Source: Physcomitrium patens
Lineage: Eukaryota > Streptophyta > Bryopsida > Funariales > Funariaceae
Reading direction: 5' to 3'
NCBI RefSeq assembly: GCF_000002425.4
Contig: NC_037275.1
Span: 7,259,777 to 7,323,776 of the forward strand
DNA length: 64,000 bases
Shown here: positions 50,401 through 62,800 of the stretch, piece by piece
Layout of the letters: each line of letters opens with the position of its first letter
How positions within the stretch are numbered: position 1 is the first letter of the stretch
Notes under the pieces: generated by a model
Seen by the model: the letters and a program-made list of their open reading frames with translations, nothing else
What the model was told of the DNA's origin: nothing
The model's database searches: none
Translations under genes and position numbers: made by a program

Positions 50401-51289
50401 GATTGAAAAATTGATGGCTCTTTGATTATACCTGGAGCAGAGTCAGCTCAGTCAAGATTTTGAAGGACCACTACTATTCTACTCCAGACTGCCCTTGTTA
50501 GTGATATTAAAAAAAGAAAAATATGTTCAATACCATTCAATTTTGGGAAAGTACATAGCAATCACATTTGCTATGATTCACCATAAATAGAAAGAAGAAT
50601 ATGATACCATTTGCTAACATATCTGTAGATTTATTCTTGCTGCTGGGGATGCAATATGAATGAATGGATGTAAAGATGAATTCACCCTATGTTTTTTTTT
50701 ACTGTAAAAGACCAAATACACAATGTTATTCCCTCCAAATGTTTGTGATGTTGTAGCTTTTTTCCCCCCTCTCCACAACAGACATTCAAAGTGGGGGCAG
50801 AATAATTCAAGGCTAAAATAAATACATCCCAATTTGGGTGAAAAGTTAAATAAAGGATTAAAAGTGGTAGTATCTTGTGGGTTTCTCATGCCAACAAAAG
50901 CTGGCAACACTGTAGAATTGAACCCACTTGTTCCCACCTCTAAAGCTCATTTGTCAAGGTTAAATTGAGTTAAATGCCTGTGAAACTTATGATCTATAGC
51001 TTCCATTTAGAGGAACCAAATGCAAGAGGATTGTTTGAAGCAGCTATGTATTTGGCTTTTCAATGCCCTGGAAATGGAATGGAAGCCTACCTTTTGCTTG
51101 CACCAGCTTCAGAATGTGTGTGCCCAGCCAAAATGTACTTTGTCTTTCACTTGGTACTACTGTTTTGGTAACTAACCTCCATTCTTTTTTCTATTTATGG
51201 TGAATCATAGTGAAATGTGAAAAGCAGAGTAACTCAATCTCACAATCAAATCTTATTTCAAACTATTATTTTTCCTAGATTCTCAATTT

Positions 51290-51326
<37 letters not shown>

Positions 51327-52179
51327 TTCTCTACTCCCCCTGTGAGCATTGTCCCATGTCTTCCACCACAATGGACGACCTGGAATTCAGTGCCACTTCC
51401 CACATCACAAACCCCATAGAATATCATTAGTTGACATTCCCAAGTACTGCCATGCATGTTCTCATGCTCACAGCAATTTCAAACCTCATTCAAAAAATCT
51501 TGCATAGAATGCCACTTTTCTTATCTGCAGGAATGGAGGGATTCCATGCCTCTCAATAACAAACCCATACAGCAAAAGAAAACCCCCACCTCCCCCAAAA
51601 GAACAAAGCATCCCCATGTCTGAAATTCTTCTGTACCACACACAGACTTTGCATAGAGGGGCCATTGACTTCCTCAAGCAAAGACAAACAACAATCCAGC
51701 TCAAATGCCATGTCTCCACACACACACAGTAAAGCCCCGTATACCAAAAGGCCACTGTCAACAACATTCTCCAAAAGTGCTGCACTCCAAGTATCCATCA
51801 GTACATTAAAAAGGGGTATGCAAGGGAGCAGGAGAGAGGGAGAGGGAGAGTAGTTGAGATTTCAATGGGAGGATGTAGTACTACCCCTCCAAGTGTAGAA
51901 TTCCCAAAGCTGGGTACAGTACTCCCCCTTCCCCCAAAGAGGGGGATAAACACAGGCTTGGATGAGTGTTGACTTGGCAATGCAGCTGGGTGAGGCCAGG
52001 GGGTCAAACAGAATGCTATAGTGCAATGGATTAAAAAAGTCATTTAGCGATGGGAGAAGAAAAGGAGTAAAAAAAAGAGAAAGAGAGAGAGAAAGACAGA
52101 GAGGGGACATGTAGGGGGGGGGGAGACAGGGGATGGAGGATCTGAGAGGGCCCGGAAGAGGCAGCATTAAATGGAGAAG
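47479..52179. other. Long intergenic region upstream of the XRI1-like gene
   Basis: Composition is moderate, with a 24-base A run (47730-47753), an AAAC microsatellite near 48455-48470 and a TA microsatellite (about 51292-51322). Open frames on both strands are short and overlap. No protein, RNA gene or known microRNA was recognised. Confidence 0.45.
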
Positions 52180-53864
52180 AAGCCCTGAGTAAATGCTCAA
52201 GCTTTGCCATGCTAAGTCAAGTGAGCACTACTGCAATCCTGATCGGTTGAAGAGAGACAGTGTGAGAGAGTGAGAGTGAGAGAGAGAGCAAGCAAGAGAG
52301 TGAGAGACTACACTGGGACTTAAGCTCAGTGAGCTCTCGTTGATTGATCCGACAAGGTGTGCAATCCTCGCGTGAATGCTCACAGGATTACACCCACTGG
52401 AGAGAGTTTTGGAAGAGTCTCGGAAGAGTTGTTGTTGTTGTTGATGATAGTTGGTTGGTTAGTTAGTTTGAGGGGATTGCGAAGCGGTACGAGGATTGCA
52501 ACGTGCATCGGAGCTTGAGGGCATTTTCTGAGGTTAGAATCGGGTGCATTGCAGTTTCTGTGGAGAGAGAGAGAGGGAGAGGCGGAAGTTGCGGTAGTGC
52601 GGTCTTGTGTCGATCGCGTGAGTGAATTCGGGTGTCGGAATTTGGTTATTGTTCGCTGGGTTGTAGCAAGCAAGGAGCAGCACGGGTAATGCGGGTGTTC
52701 TTGGAGAGGTCGAAGCGGGATGAGAGTATGATTTCTCGTCGTGAATGCGTGTAGTGTGCGGAACGAGGGGGGATTTCCGGAGGTTGGTGGGTGTGTGTGT
52801 CTGTCTAATGCTGGTCTCGAAATGGAGGTGTCTGGGAGGGTGTGAGACCAGGGAGGTCGATTAATTGTGTGTAGAAAGATGTGTCCGACAATGTGGCAAG
52901 AAGGTTGGTCGCAGAGTTTGTCACTGAGGCAATCCACTTCACTAAGCATCTCATGGACTGTGGTGCTCACATGGTGACAATGCGAGCTGCTTGAACGGCA
53001 AGCCTTTGGTTAGGAAGGTCGTGCATACTCTGATAATTCTTCGGAGTTTACAGCAGCCATTGTAGCAACCTCAAGGAAGTAGCCTCGCTCAGTAGCCACC
53101 GATTCCAATTCTTCAGAGCTTGTCGGAGAGTCTCACTCATACAGATCACCCACAGTCGGCCAGTCAGTAAGCCAGCCAAACACATTTATCTCGCAGCAAT
53201 TTGCCGAGGTTCAGCAATTGATGCACTGCATTTGGGTTTTTCTGCAACTGGGTTCTGAGGGAAGGGTATTGCGGTGAGAGAGGTGGAGTGTGGGTAGATT
53301 GATGAGTCGGAGTTGTATCAACCGAGACCTGGTGTAGCGGAAGTAGGGAAACAAGGTTTTAGGTGCGGGAGGGTGATCAGGAGCCTGGATGCACCGATTC
53401 CAAAGAATTTAAACGATTCTTCTTCGTATTGTTACAGTAGCGGTTCCTGGTAACGGACTCGCGTTGGCATTGTTGGCAGACAGTAGCAATGTTTGTCTTT
53501 GAAGGGGTTTAGCGAGAGGTTCGTAAAGTCTTGAGGGTTTATGAGGCCTTGGAAGTTCACAACAATGTATCATGCGTGACGGTGCCTGGTTGGGCCTGTG
53601 ATTCTAATTAGTATGACGAGTACCTGATCATTCTTCTTTGTGTGGTGTATGTGCAGATATGTACTTGTCACACTTGGGAGACGAGTATCATTTTTGATGA
53701 AACGGATCGACCAAGACGCCTTGCGTCGAGCATAGAGATTGATGCTAACACGGCAAGAATTGCTCCTCGGCGCTAGTGTGAGAGCAACCAAACGACCCGA
53801 AATGTTGAGCGACGTTGCCGTCATGTGCGCTCCTAGAGCTGAGACAATGGGTGTTCGGTCCAAG
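52180..53864 (+). promoter_or_regulatory. Candidate promoter and long 5' leader of the XRI1-like gene
   Basis: CpG density rises here and stays high through the gene. A GA-rich tract (about 52250-52310) resembles the GAGA-type repeats common in plant 5' untranslated regions. The stretch to the ATG at 53865 has no conserved protein, so it is probably leader, possibly with an intron, and promoter. The transcription start is not determinable. A 196-codon frame on the opposite strand is a by-product of the GA/TG bias. Confidence 0.45.
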
Positions 53865-55892
53865 ATGGAGCCGTGGTCCCTGCACGATGACTTCTCACTT
53901 GTGAACGAGTCAGGATCGCCTCTGAGTACAGGTCTTTTCATCGATCCGTTAACTTCCTAATGCTTTTTGATACTTGTTATAATCAGAGCGTGGCAAATGC
54001 TGACCCTCGTGGAGAATTCTCTGATAGAATGTGTGGCGTGCTGTGTGTCTGCAGCCATCTCCACGTCCTTTTGGGACCAGTTGTTGCAGAACAAAGTCGA
54101 CTCCAACACCTTGTTTGCCATGACTGCCTCACCTGCGGATAGAGGCCTTCAGCCTTCGACTCCTACGTTTTATTCGTATGCTCGTGACACCAGCCAAGGT
54201 TTGTGTCGAATCATATTATCTTCTTTGTACAGACTGTGTACTTGGAGTTTCTAATGTAGTACCCAATAACGCACCGAGGCATGAGTTTGTGTTCAAGTCA
54301 ATGCCGGCCAATTTCTTTAGCCATTTTCAACTGGCTAACTACAATCTAAAACCCAACTGGTTTCTTTGTTTCCTCTTATGTTTCCAGGTAGTGACAGCAC
54401 TGGGTCATCCTCCCATAGCGATCAACAAGAGGAGCGCTGCAAGAGGCGGCGTATGCTGCAGTTCAATCCTGGAGTGAACACAGGTGGCTTTGCCCGAGAT
54501 TCACCTTCTTCTTATGAACGTGTCATCGGCTCGCCGACAACTACCTACTCCTCCTACTCTTCTTATTCTCCGTCCTACGAGGTAAGACTCAATCCTTTTC
54601 CCTTGCACATTCCCCTACTTTTTCTCACATTGTCCACTCTTGAGTTGCAAAAGAAGCCGCGAAACTAGATGAAGTCTAACTTAAGAACTCGGATGCGTTG
54701 ATCGACAGAGCTCGCCTCTTTCTACAGTGTACAGCGGCGATGACTACATGTTGCCACCTTACGATTCGTCACCTGGTTTGACAACCTCGGCATGGTTTCC
54801 TGGCTCTGGTGAGCCCTCCCTCAACCTACTTTGATGCACTCCCACCGAATGAAACACTGAAGTGACTCGGATTGTGCTCCTTCACAGCAGCAATTTATTT
54901 CTGAGCACATGCTGATCAGGAACCAAATTTTGTTTCTCACGGAGGCTTATCGTGTGCATGCAGACAGTATTAGCTCTTGTGTGCTTCCCAATCCGCCACA
55001 ACAACCTGTTGACAACTGGACGTTGTTGCAGACTTTGGAGAAGAGCCGACCCTACTGTGTTCCAGCACAAACGTATGTACCGGGTTCATTCCATTTTGGC
55101 TTGTGTTTCTTTTTCAGGCACATTATCATGTGTGATGCAAACACAGAGCATCTTGAGACATTCCTCAAAAGATCGGCGAAATTGACCGTTGATGGTTGCG
55201 TTGGTTTTGCAGGAAAGCTTCTGTGCTGCCGCTCGACACTTACAACTTCAATATTCTCCGAGAGCTTTATGGACTACAAGCTTGGAAACGGCCATTGCTA
55301 CCCATGCCACTGTCCGACACCTCCCAACAACACATACTGCCACCATTGCAACACCAGCAACCTTCACGGCAAGCTATCCAACCGAAACAAGAAGTTGGAG
55401 CATCGCAAAACGCTCTTTCGCCTTTCTCAAAGCCTCCCACACCTGGTAAACACCCCTCGTCTCCATTACGGTTGAAAATCACAACAGTAGTGTGCATGTG
55501 GGCGCTTATAGATCAACAACTAGCTTCATGCCTTTTCACTTCTTCCCGCCCCCCAAAATCCGTATTGATCGTCTTTGAATTTCGTAATGAATTCAGGTCG
55601 GAGGCGCTCTGCAGAACCCACCGCACCCAAAACCAAGTCACCCAAACCGGTTGCATTGCCCTTCACCATGCTGAAACCCTCTGCTGCTCAAGGCGATGTG
55701 ACGTTGAATGATATCAACAAGATCTTGCTGAGCCCGCCACCGTCACCGACAGACCGACCTTTCTCCAGTCACGAGAACAAAAGACCTCGCAGTCCTCCGG
55801 GAGCTGGTCTGTCTGGGAAATCTGTGGTGGCGTGCACCAAGATACACACAGAAGGCGCTGGCACCATCACGATCATGAGAACCAAGGGGTGA
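53865..55892 (+). CDS. XRI1-like: XRI1-like protein (X-ray induced transcript 1 family), seven coding exons
   Basis: My model joins exons 53865-53931, 54055-54198, 54388-54581, 54709-54808, 54964-55072, 55213-55445 and 55597-55892. All introns are GT-AG, all junction phases agree, and the total is 1143 nt, giving 380 residues and a TGA stop. The start 'MEPWSLHDDFSL' matches the short acidic/aromatic N terminus of the family. Residues ~80-95 hold 'CKRRRMLQF', the family's basic signature. The C-terminal part has 'GDVTLNDINKIL' and ends 'KIHTEGAGTITIMRTKG', both XRI1 hallmarks. The middle is Ser/Pro/Gln-rich and probably disordered. Arabidopsis XRI1 is a radiation-induced nuclear protein needed for meiosis and post-meiotic pollen development, so a role in DNA repair or meiosis is inferred. 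The weakest points are the first donor (GTCTTT) and the choice of acceptor for exon 5. The protein is somewhat longer than I recall for Arabidopsis (about 300). Confidence 0.75.
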
Positions 55893-56640
55893 CGGCGGCT
55901 AATCTCTTCCTCTCCATGATCCTCTGATCCTTCCGGTGACCAATTCGTCGAGACTTTCCATGGCGAGACCGACGGAGGCACTGCACCCAAGGGCGGACGA
56001 TAACGGTGATGAGCCTCCTGCAACAGCCTTGACCCAGGTTTGCAAGCATCCACACGGCTTGACGCAAGACCAGTTGAGTGTACAAGTATTTCCCGCTTCA
56101 ACCCCTGACCCGTTGATCGACAGCCCTCGTGGTACTTCGAAGAAGACGTTAAGGCTGCGCAACTGAGATTACTGTAAATTGGCTAAAGCTCTCTTGCGTG
56201 CTGCTCAACGATTCAAGCTTAAACATCTCACTAGTGTTCTTCAAAGCCAGGCCCCGCGAGGACCTCCCCCATTTGTAAATTAGTATGTCGATGCATTGCT
56301 TGCCAAGCATCTAAGACAGTCTTCAATGATTTGTTCCGATCCTATTCAATTGCACAGATTCAAGTGCAGCTATTATCCCGATCGTGCCTGTGTTCTGTCG
56401 GCAAACAGGAACCGGTGTCGGTGGAGCCCAGTCCCATGCGGTGGCGTTGTATCATTTACATGCTGATGAACTGTGATTCTTCTTCATTTTTCTTCTTATA
56501 AACTATTCCTCTTTACACTGCACTTTTGCCATTGAGCTTATATTCATAGAATTAAGCGGTTTGTAATTTTGTTGTTTTGGAAGTACGGATGCTTCAGAGC
56601 TACGACATAATTTGTTACAGTTGCTGCATTAATGAAACTG
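55893..56640 (+). other. Probable 3' untranslated region of the XRI1-like gene
   Basis: It follows the TGA. CpG content falls gradually and T-rich sequence with 'ataaac' and 'ttgtaattttgttgtttt' elements near 56.5-56.6 kb could direct polyadenylation. Open frames here on both strands are short GC-driven frames. Confidence 0.4.
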
Positions 56641-56789
56641 TCCAAATATTTGCGAGATTCTCTACCGCAAAGCCAACATCAAATTGATCTGTTGGCTCCT
56701 ACAATGGACACTTATCACACACTCAAAGCGCATACCAGCTCAAGGATCTTTCCCAATTCTGCGGCCTTTACAACACAAAGCTTTCTAAC

Positions 56790-57410
56790 ATGTTGCGGTA
56801 ACCGCCTCAGCTCACGACGTGCGGGCGCGGGGCCCATTCCCGTAACCTACGAGGGCGTTGGCTCGAAGTCGTCTCGGCGAGATGCTTTCGCCACGGTTGC
56901 CTGCTTGAGGAGCAATCCTCGCCGCTGTGGCCTTGGATTTACCTGCCGCAATTCCCATTTTCACCTCGCCGCTATCACGCGCTGCTCTCGCCCCCGCTCC
57001 CTTCGTGAGACATCTTGAGACATTCCTCAAAAGATTCGTGTTGTCACGGGATTGGGATTCTGCGTTACCTCCGTGTAGGTCATCAAACATGCAGGAACTT
57101 GAATTCGTGATGTTCCCGCGGGTGACGGCAAAAAGACGAGGATTGCGCGCGCCAGAATTCGTGAAGTGGGAGAAATCCATGCATCGCAAAGCGGGAGTTG
57201 AACCCTTGTGGATTGCGCGACTTGCTTTTATCTTCATTTGCAGTTTTCAACTGACGCCCACCTTCGAATGTCATTTCTCCATCCCTGGATCCTGAACCAC
57301 CGTCATCGTACCACCCACTGGAGCTTTCAACCCTACGATAGCTTCCAATTTGCTCAGGAAAGATCTCATCAGTGAAATCTAAGTTTGGGTGGTCGAATTG
57401 CACTTCTCAT
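56790..57410. other. GC-rich segment open on both strands, unresolved
   Basis: Long frames overlap: plus 56927-57295 (122 codons, ATG), minus 57237-56812 (141 codons, ATG) and minus 57403-57083, which begins after a stop without an ATG. The last reads 'FDHPNLDFTDEIFPEQIGSY', with a natural-looking composition, and may be an internal exon of a minus-strand gene. None has a recognised domain. It also contains a 25-base word identical to one in intron 5 of the XRI1-like gene. Confidence 0.3.
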
Positions 57411-58341
57411 GAACATGCTACGATAGGACGTCTTTGCGTAGGGGAAGCGATTCTTAGGACAGTCCAGCATTGTATGTTTGGTATCTGTTCTGGTTGCGAG
57501 GCTCTTTTGGTGGGGAATTGGTGATCAGGAGAGGAGATTAGGGCTTGGTGAGCGGAGAGGATAATGCACTAGTGTGTGATAATCAACTTGAAGCGACAGG
57601 TTGTTGGGGCGCTTAACTTCTGCCTTCACGAGAGTTTTCGGGTAATTGACGCCTAATCTGAGTGATGTTGTGCTGCTGGTAAAATTTGTAATGAGCTTAC
57701 TGTCGTGGTCTTGGACAAGATTGGTTGAATGCCTTACCAAGCGAGGTGGCCTCTGCGAAGAGGTTACTGGCGACCTCCTGTTTATCCTCCGATTTCAACC
57801 CTTTTCTGTGTATATAATCCTTCTTTAATTTGTCAATCAGGCTTACAGAATGGTCAGATCTGCAAGGATGAGTTCTCTTAAAGAGTCAAGGTTTTGCTTG
57901 CATAATTGAGCTTCACGACAAGAGAATTGAATGTGTCTGAAGCCGATGACTACATTAACAGTCGTTTTTTCCTTCCCTTGAATTGAGCTAATGTGTTCTA
58001 CGGTTGCGTATCCGACGTAGAAAGTGTCGAGTTTATAGCTTGAGACAATGCAAGGGATGCATGGCATGATGTGTAATAAATTCATCACACTAAATAATTC
58101 CTGACAATCTGTTCTAATTTGATTGTTCCAGGGGCTTAGTAATCCAACTGACGCGCTATTGAATGCGGTCAGTTGGACTACTATCAACATTCCCTTTTAC
58201 TCCTTCAATCGCGGTCGTCTCCAGTCGAATAATCAAGATTATTAAGAAATTCATGAGTAGTTTCTTCGCGAGAGAGTTCGACAAGTACGCATGTAGCAAG
58301 GGGGTCGAGCAGTACGATACGAACATGTGAATTCTCGATGA
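57411..58341. other. Sequence with an unrecognised minus-strand frame
   Basis: A 115-codon minus-strand frame (58190-57843) has several Cys and a mixed composition ('YKLDTFYVGYATVEHISS') but no motif I can name. It could be an exon, a decayed element or chance. Confidence 0.3.
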
Positions 58342-58929
58342 AAGATTACCCTGATTACTTCAAAATTTGCATGTCAAGGGTGCTTAACTTCCGAGATGCC
58401 ACTCACTCCCACTAGAACAATCAATAATGTAAAATTAGGCAATGCTGTTGCTGCAAATCACTTTGATGAATTCACGGACTTAGATGTGCAAGCGGCACAG
58501 CAGTTGGGTCCGTCTTCAAAAGACCTTGGAAGCTATGTTGATTCTTATAACAGTTCATAGCAGATTCAAAGAAAGATGAATTCATTCAATCCATGTATAA
58601 CTGCGTTGGTCAGAAACGCAACTGCACCGAAGTCCATAGACTTGTCGACAGCTGCATTGTCCTCCGCACCATCGGGTTCGAAGATTGTGCAAGGCCAGAT
58701 TGGAAAGCTTGTTGGAATTGTGAACTTGAATTTCAGGACAAAACCCACTTCACGAAAGAGTCTCTTGCAATCGTCCTCGGCGTCTGGTTTTGCTAAGTCA
58801 CGCTCCACATGCTATGCTTCCAGTAGCAAGATTTCCATTTCCAAGCATATTAGGGCTTCCGTCTCTAATTTGGTGCATGATGCGCAATCATGTGGGCATC
58901 TGAGATTGCAACTAGGGTTAGCAACATGA
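58342..58929 (+). pseudogene. Unknown open frame with one in-frame stop
   Basis: From 58342 to 58929 one plus frame is open except for a single TAG at 58558-58560. An ATG at 58396 gives 'MPLTPTRTINNVKLGNAVAA', and an ATG at 58576 after the stop gives 117 codons starting 'MNSFNPCITALVRNATAPK'. The downstream part is rich in Ser, Lys and Ala, reminiscent of a targeting or disordered region. The minus strand is also open (58808-58566), so the coding strand is uncertain. No homology was recognised. Confidence 0.25.
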
Positions 58930-59899
58930 ATACTCAAGCTCATCACCATGGCTGAATGTAAATTATACCTCTGTGTCAAACATGCGACTTGTTGCATGGT
59001 TGACACAGAATAGATACACTGTGTGATCAACACCAGAAGAGGGAGATGTATTAGCAGAACAAGGGGTATATATACATTGTGGACATGAATATTGAGTAAG
59101 ACTAATTTTTTTATTAGGGTAACACTAATTAATCTAGTGGTGATGTGGCATGATGACAACAAAGAGGAGTGTGGAATAGATTCATCAACATCCTTTCTCA
59201 ATTTGTACTTCCTCTTTTCCCAATGTCTCAATACAGGGATATTGAGAGACTCTAGAAAGGTTGTAATTGTTAGTAGAGGAATTATTCATGCTATGCAACC
59301 TGTACTTTAACTTTAATTTTTAAGTATATTTTAGTGGATCTCTTCTAGTCTTTGATTGTCTTGACTTTGCAGTTTCAAGTGATTTTCTTAATGCTATGGT
59401 TGATTGTTGTGGCAATCCAAAGGTTTTGCAAACTTGTGCATGATGTCATATTTTCATGGCTGTCCATCTTCTTATCTTATGAAAAGAAGTAAGAAGAATG
59501 AAAGACAATTGCAAGAAAAGTACTTTAGGAGGTAGGAATAGGAACACAAAGAGTGGAGGATGAAGAAGTAGGATTTGATAACTCTTGATTCTAACGTTTC
59601 TCTTCTTGGAGCATAGGTAACACGTCTACAAGAAGAACTTAAATTTTTTATGTAATATGCATGGATTTTAGGAGTAGAGTATATACAAGTTGACTAAGGT
59701 GTTAAGAGCAAGTCAAGAGTTATAAAGGATATATATTCAAGAAGTTTGGAATAAGGTAGAAGGTAGAGGATTTTGTAAGGAATTAAGGTTCTATGCTAGG
59801 TATCTATCGCCTTTCAAACTGTGTCAATATGTTAGGCTATTTATGAGTTATATTTGCTGCACTAATTGACCATTGATTATTTTCTATTTGTAATGAGGG
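58930..59899. other. Intergenic sequence, nothing firmly recognised
   Basis: CpG content drops away to the right. Part of 59.56-59.93 kb may be the LTR of the minus-strand copia element that follows, but no partner copy was found. Confidence 0.4.
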
Positions 59900-62800
59900 T
59901 GAGATCTTTTGTAATCTAGCTTCTTTTTGATTTTTTTAATGAAATATTCATATACTAAAGATTTTATAAATATGTCTACTTGTTGCTCAAGGATTTATAT
60001 ATAACTTATTTTAATACTAATATCTTAATTTTTTTTTTGAATGAAGTAGTCAAATTTGATATTCTTTTTTTGGTTGTGTATTTATCATGGACATATGTAT
60101 ATATATTTCTCAAATAATATGAATAGGTCGAAAAAGTAAAAATAGATTAATTTAATAATATCTTATGGAGAAGCTTCTTAGAAGCTTCATAGATGTGATT
60201 TCACCTTTATACATGTATATAGATAAATTTATAGGTTAGAAACTTGGCCAATAAATTAGCCAAATGTCACATGTATTGATAGCTTGTATTATAAGCTAAA
60301 AATATGGCACACATATAAGAAACTTATCTTGCAAGTTAAAACATGTATCTCACAAATTAAATACTTATTGGAGGTCATATAGAACGTTGCCACATAGCTC
60401 TTAGATAGATAGTATATATAGAGGCAAAAGTTAAGCCCTTTTCACTCTTGTCAATTCTTTTCTTGCTTCTAGTCTAGTTTTAAGAGTCTCTAGTTTTTTG
60501 GCATTTGGTAATAGCTATTTTAATTTCTTATTAAATATATTTAATTTCTAATTTTTAGTTTGTCATCTCTCTTTGATTTATTTCTCACTTGTTTATGTAT
60601 CTTCTTTGAATTCATGTCTTTGACAAAATTATTGGATTTTGCATAAGTTTGATATTGCTCATATTGTCACAGAGTAGTGATATCAATCCATTGCTTTCTA
60701 ATTGTATTTCTTTTAGCAATTGGCAAAAATATGTTATATAGCAAGTAAGTTTAGAAAAGACACAATATTTTGCTTTCATCAAAGATAGTAACAATGATAG
60801 CTTCAATTTGCTTGATTAAGTAATGTAAGCTGATTCTAATTTGAACAAAATTTCTAAGATTGATTTATATAAATCTGTATCACTTGCTTAGTTTCCATTA
60901 GCATAGGTAAAAAAAACTCTCTCTTATCTTTGATTAGATAATATATTCCAAAGTCTAGAGTTTCTTCTAAGTATCTAAGTATGTTTTTGGGAGCCAACCA
61001 TAGCATTGTAGTGTGTTGCTTAAGGATTCTATTTCAAGTGACTATATGCTATTGTCCTGTACAAACTATTGTTCTATATTGAAATAATTTTGAAGTGCGG
61101 CTTGATTTTCAGGTAGCAATATCAGCTCCTTGAGTGTTTTAGGTTGCAATAGAGGTTCTTGGAATAGAATAGGTTCCTTGAGTAGGAAAAGTTTGATACT
61201 CGCATATTTGTACTTTATAAGCTTTTCATTAAGAAGAATATATCAAGTCAAATGTATCTTCCTGTAAATAAGATTGAAGACTCTATAAAGTTTATTTTTC
61301 TTATCAAAGCCTAATAAAAACATCGCATATTTTTTCTTTTTAGTTTTGTCATTTCTTCTTTTAATATATAAAAGTAGGCCATCAATAAAAAAATCCTTAA
61401 ATAATCTATATATAGCTTAATCTTTGAATATTACTCTTTTAGTATCTTGTTGAGTTTAGCATGGATGGAATTAATATTTATAAGAAGATTGGCTATATTG
61501 ACTAATTTTATTCACAAGAATCTAAGACAATTATTGGTTGCTACTATAAATCTAGCTCTTTCAATAAAATTTCTATTTTCATGGTTACTAATATCATTTT
61601 ATTAGAGAGTATTAGAAAGTGTTAAATGAGTTGTTGTTTCATTTCTTAATTTTTGAGATATGTATTAAATTTGGTAGATAAATATTTTCTATCTCTATTT
61701 ATTCTAAGACAAAGGTTTTTTTTGTTTGTCTTGGTTTCTATACTTGTTTTGAATTTCTTAAATCTTTTTAAAGTTTCCAATTTGTATTTTATAAAATAAA
61801 TCTAACTTTTATAAGAATAGTCATCTATAAAAGAACATAGTATTGTGATTTGCTTAGCAAAGGAATTTTAATTGATCATACTAAATGTAAATGGATGAAT
61901 TATAGTACTTGAGAAGATTGGTATGATGATACCTGTAGAAAGCGCTTTCAATCTTAATGTCTTATAAGACAATCTTAACAAATCTCTTTCATATTATGAA
62001 ATACAGATAAGCTTTGTACCTTACTTGTTGTTGATAAGTGATGAAGACTTATATAATATAGGTGGCTATATTGTACATGCTACAATTACATGTTAGCTTC
62101 CAATATAACTATATTTATTATCACTTTTTTTTGTTTTTCATAAAACTTGTAAACTTCATTTGAGAGGTCTCAAATTTCAATTATTAGTATTGTTTTGTTT
62201 AGATTATTATTAAAAATTAGGAATTATTTATCTATATACACAATTATATATCTATCATTTGCTAAAGCTACAACAAACATGAGATTGCAATTCAATGTAT
62301 GAATATATAAAATATTGTTCAAATTTATTGATCTAGAATTTGTAGACATATTAAATGAGTGTATAACATCTATACAAAAAGATTTTACATTGGTTATTTT
62401 AATATTCTTGTTTGAATGTCATTTTTCTAACCAATGAATATTCTATCCCTCTGTAATAAAGTAGTTATTAGTCCTTGAGTCTATATATCAATTTTGGTTT
62501 TGATAATCAAAGAGGCTGACTTTTGTTTTCATATTTCTTTAATTTGTATAAATTTTACCTTTAATATAGTAAGTCAAGATAGGATATTAACTATTATTTT
62601 GACATTTACAAGTGATGTGGCAAGACTTATCAGAATTGTAACAAAAAATAGCTTTATTATCTCTAAAAGATCTTATCTCTAAAAGTTATTATTCCTAAGG
62701 CCATAGTTAATAGTATTAGACCTAATGGGTGATTCAATGGTAATGATCCTTGATGTTGTATTGTATTATATAGTTATATAAGAGAACCATAGTTTTGTAG

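Noticed and set aside
52380-52970. 196-codon open frame on the minus strand, the longest in the window
   Set aside because: It lies antisense to the GA- and TG-rich leader of the XRI1-like gene; that base bias removes stops from the opposite strand. The product is Pro/Thr/Ser-rich without motifs.
54888-54963. Earlier acceptors for XRI1-like exon 5
   Set aside because: Starting at 54888, 54891 or 54906 after the phase-1 end of exon 4 gives an early stop. The acceptor before 54964 keeps the frame.
54909-55475. 188-codon plus frame starting at ATG 54909
   Set aside because: It reads through exon 5, intron 5 and into exon 6 in the wrong frame. Only its part at 54964-55072 is used in the spliced model.
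55196-55711. 171-codon frame
   Set aside because: Its first codon is TTG, and it runs from intron 5 through exon 6 into intron 6. Only 55213-55445 is exon.
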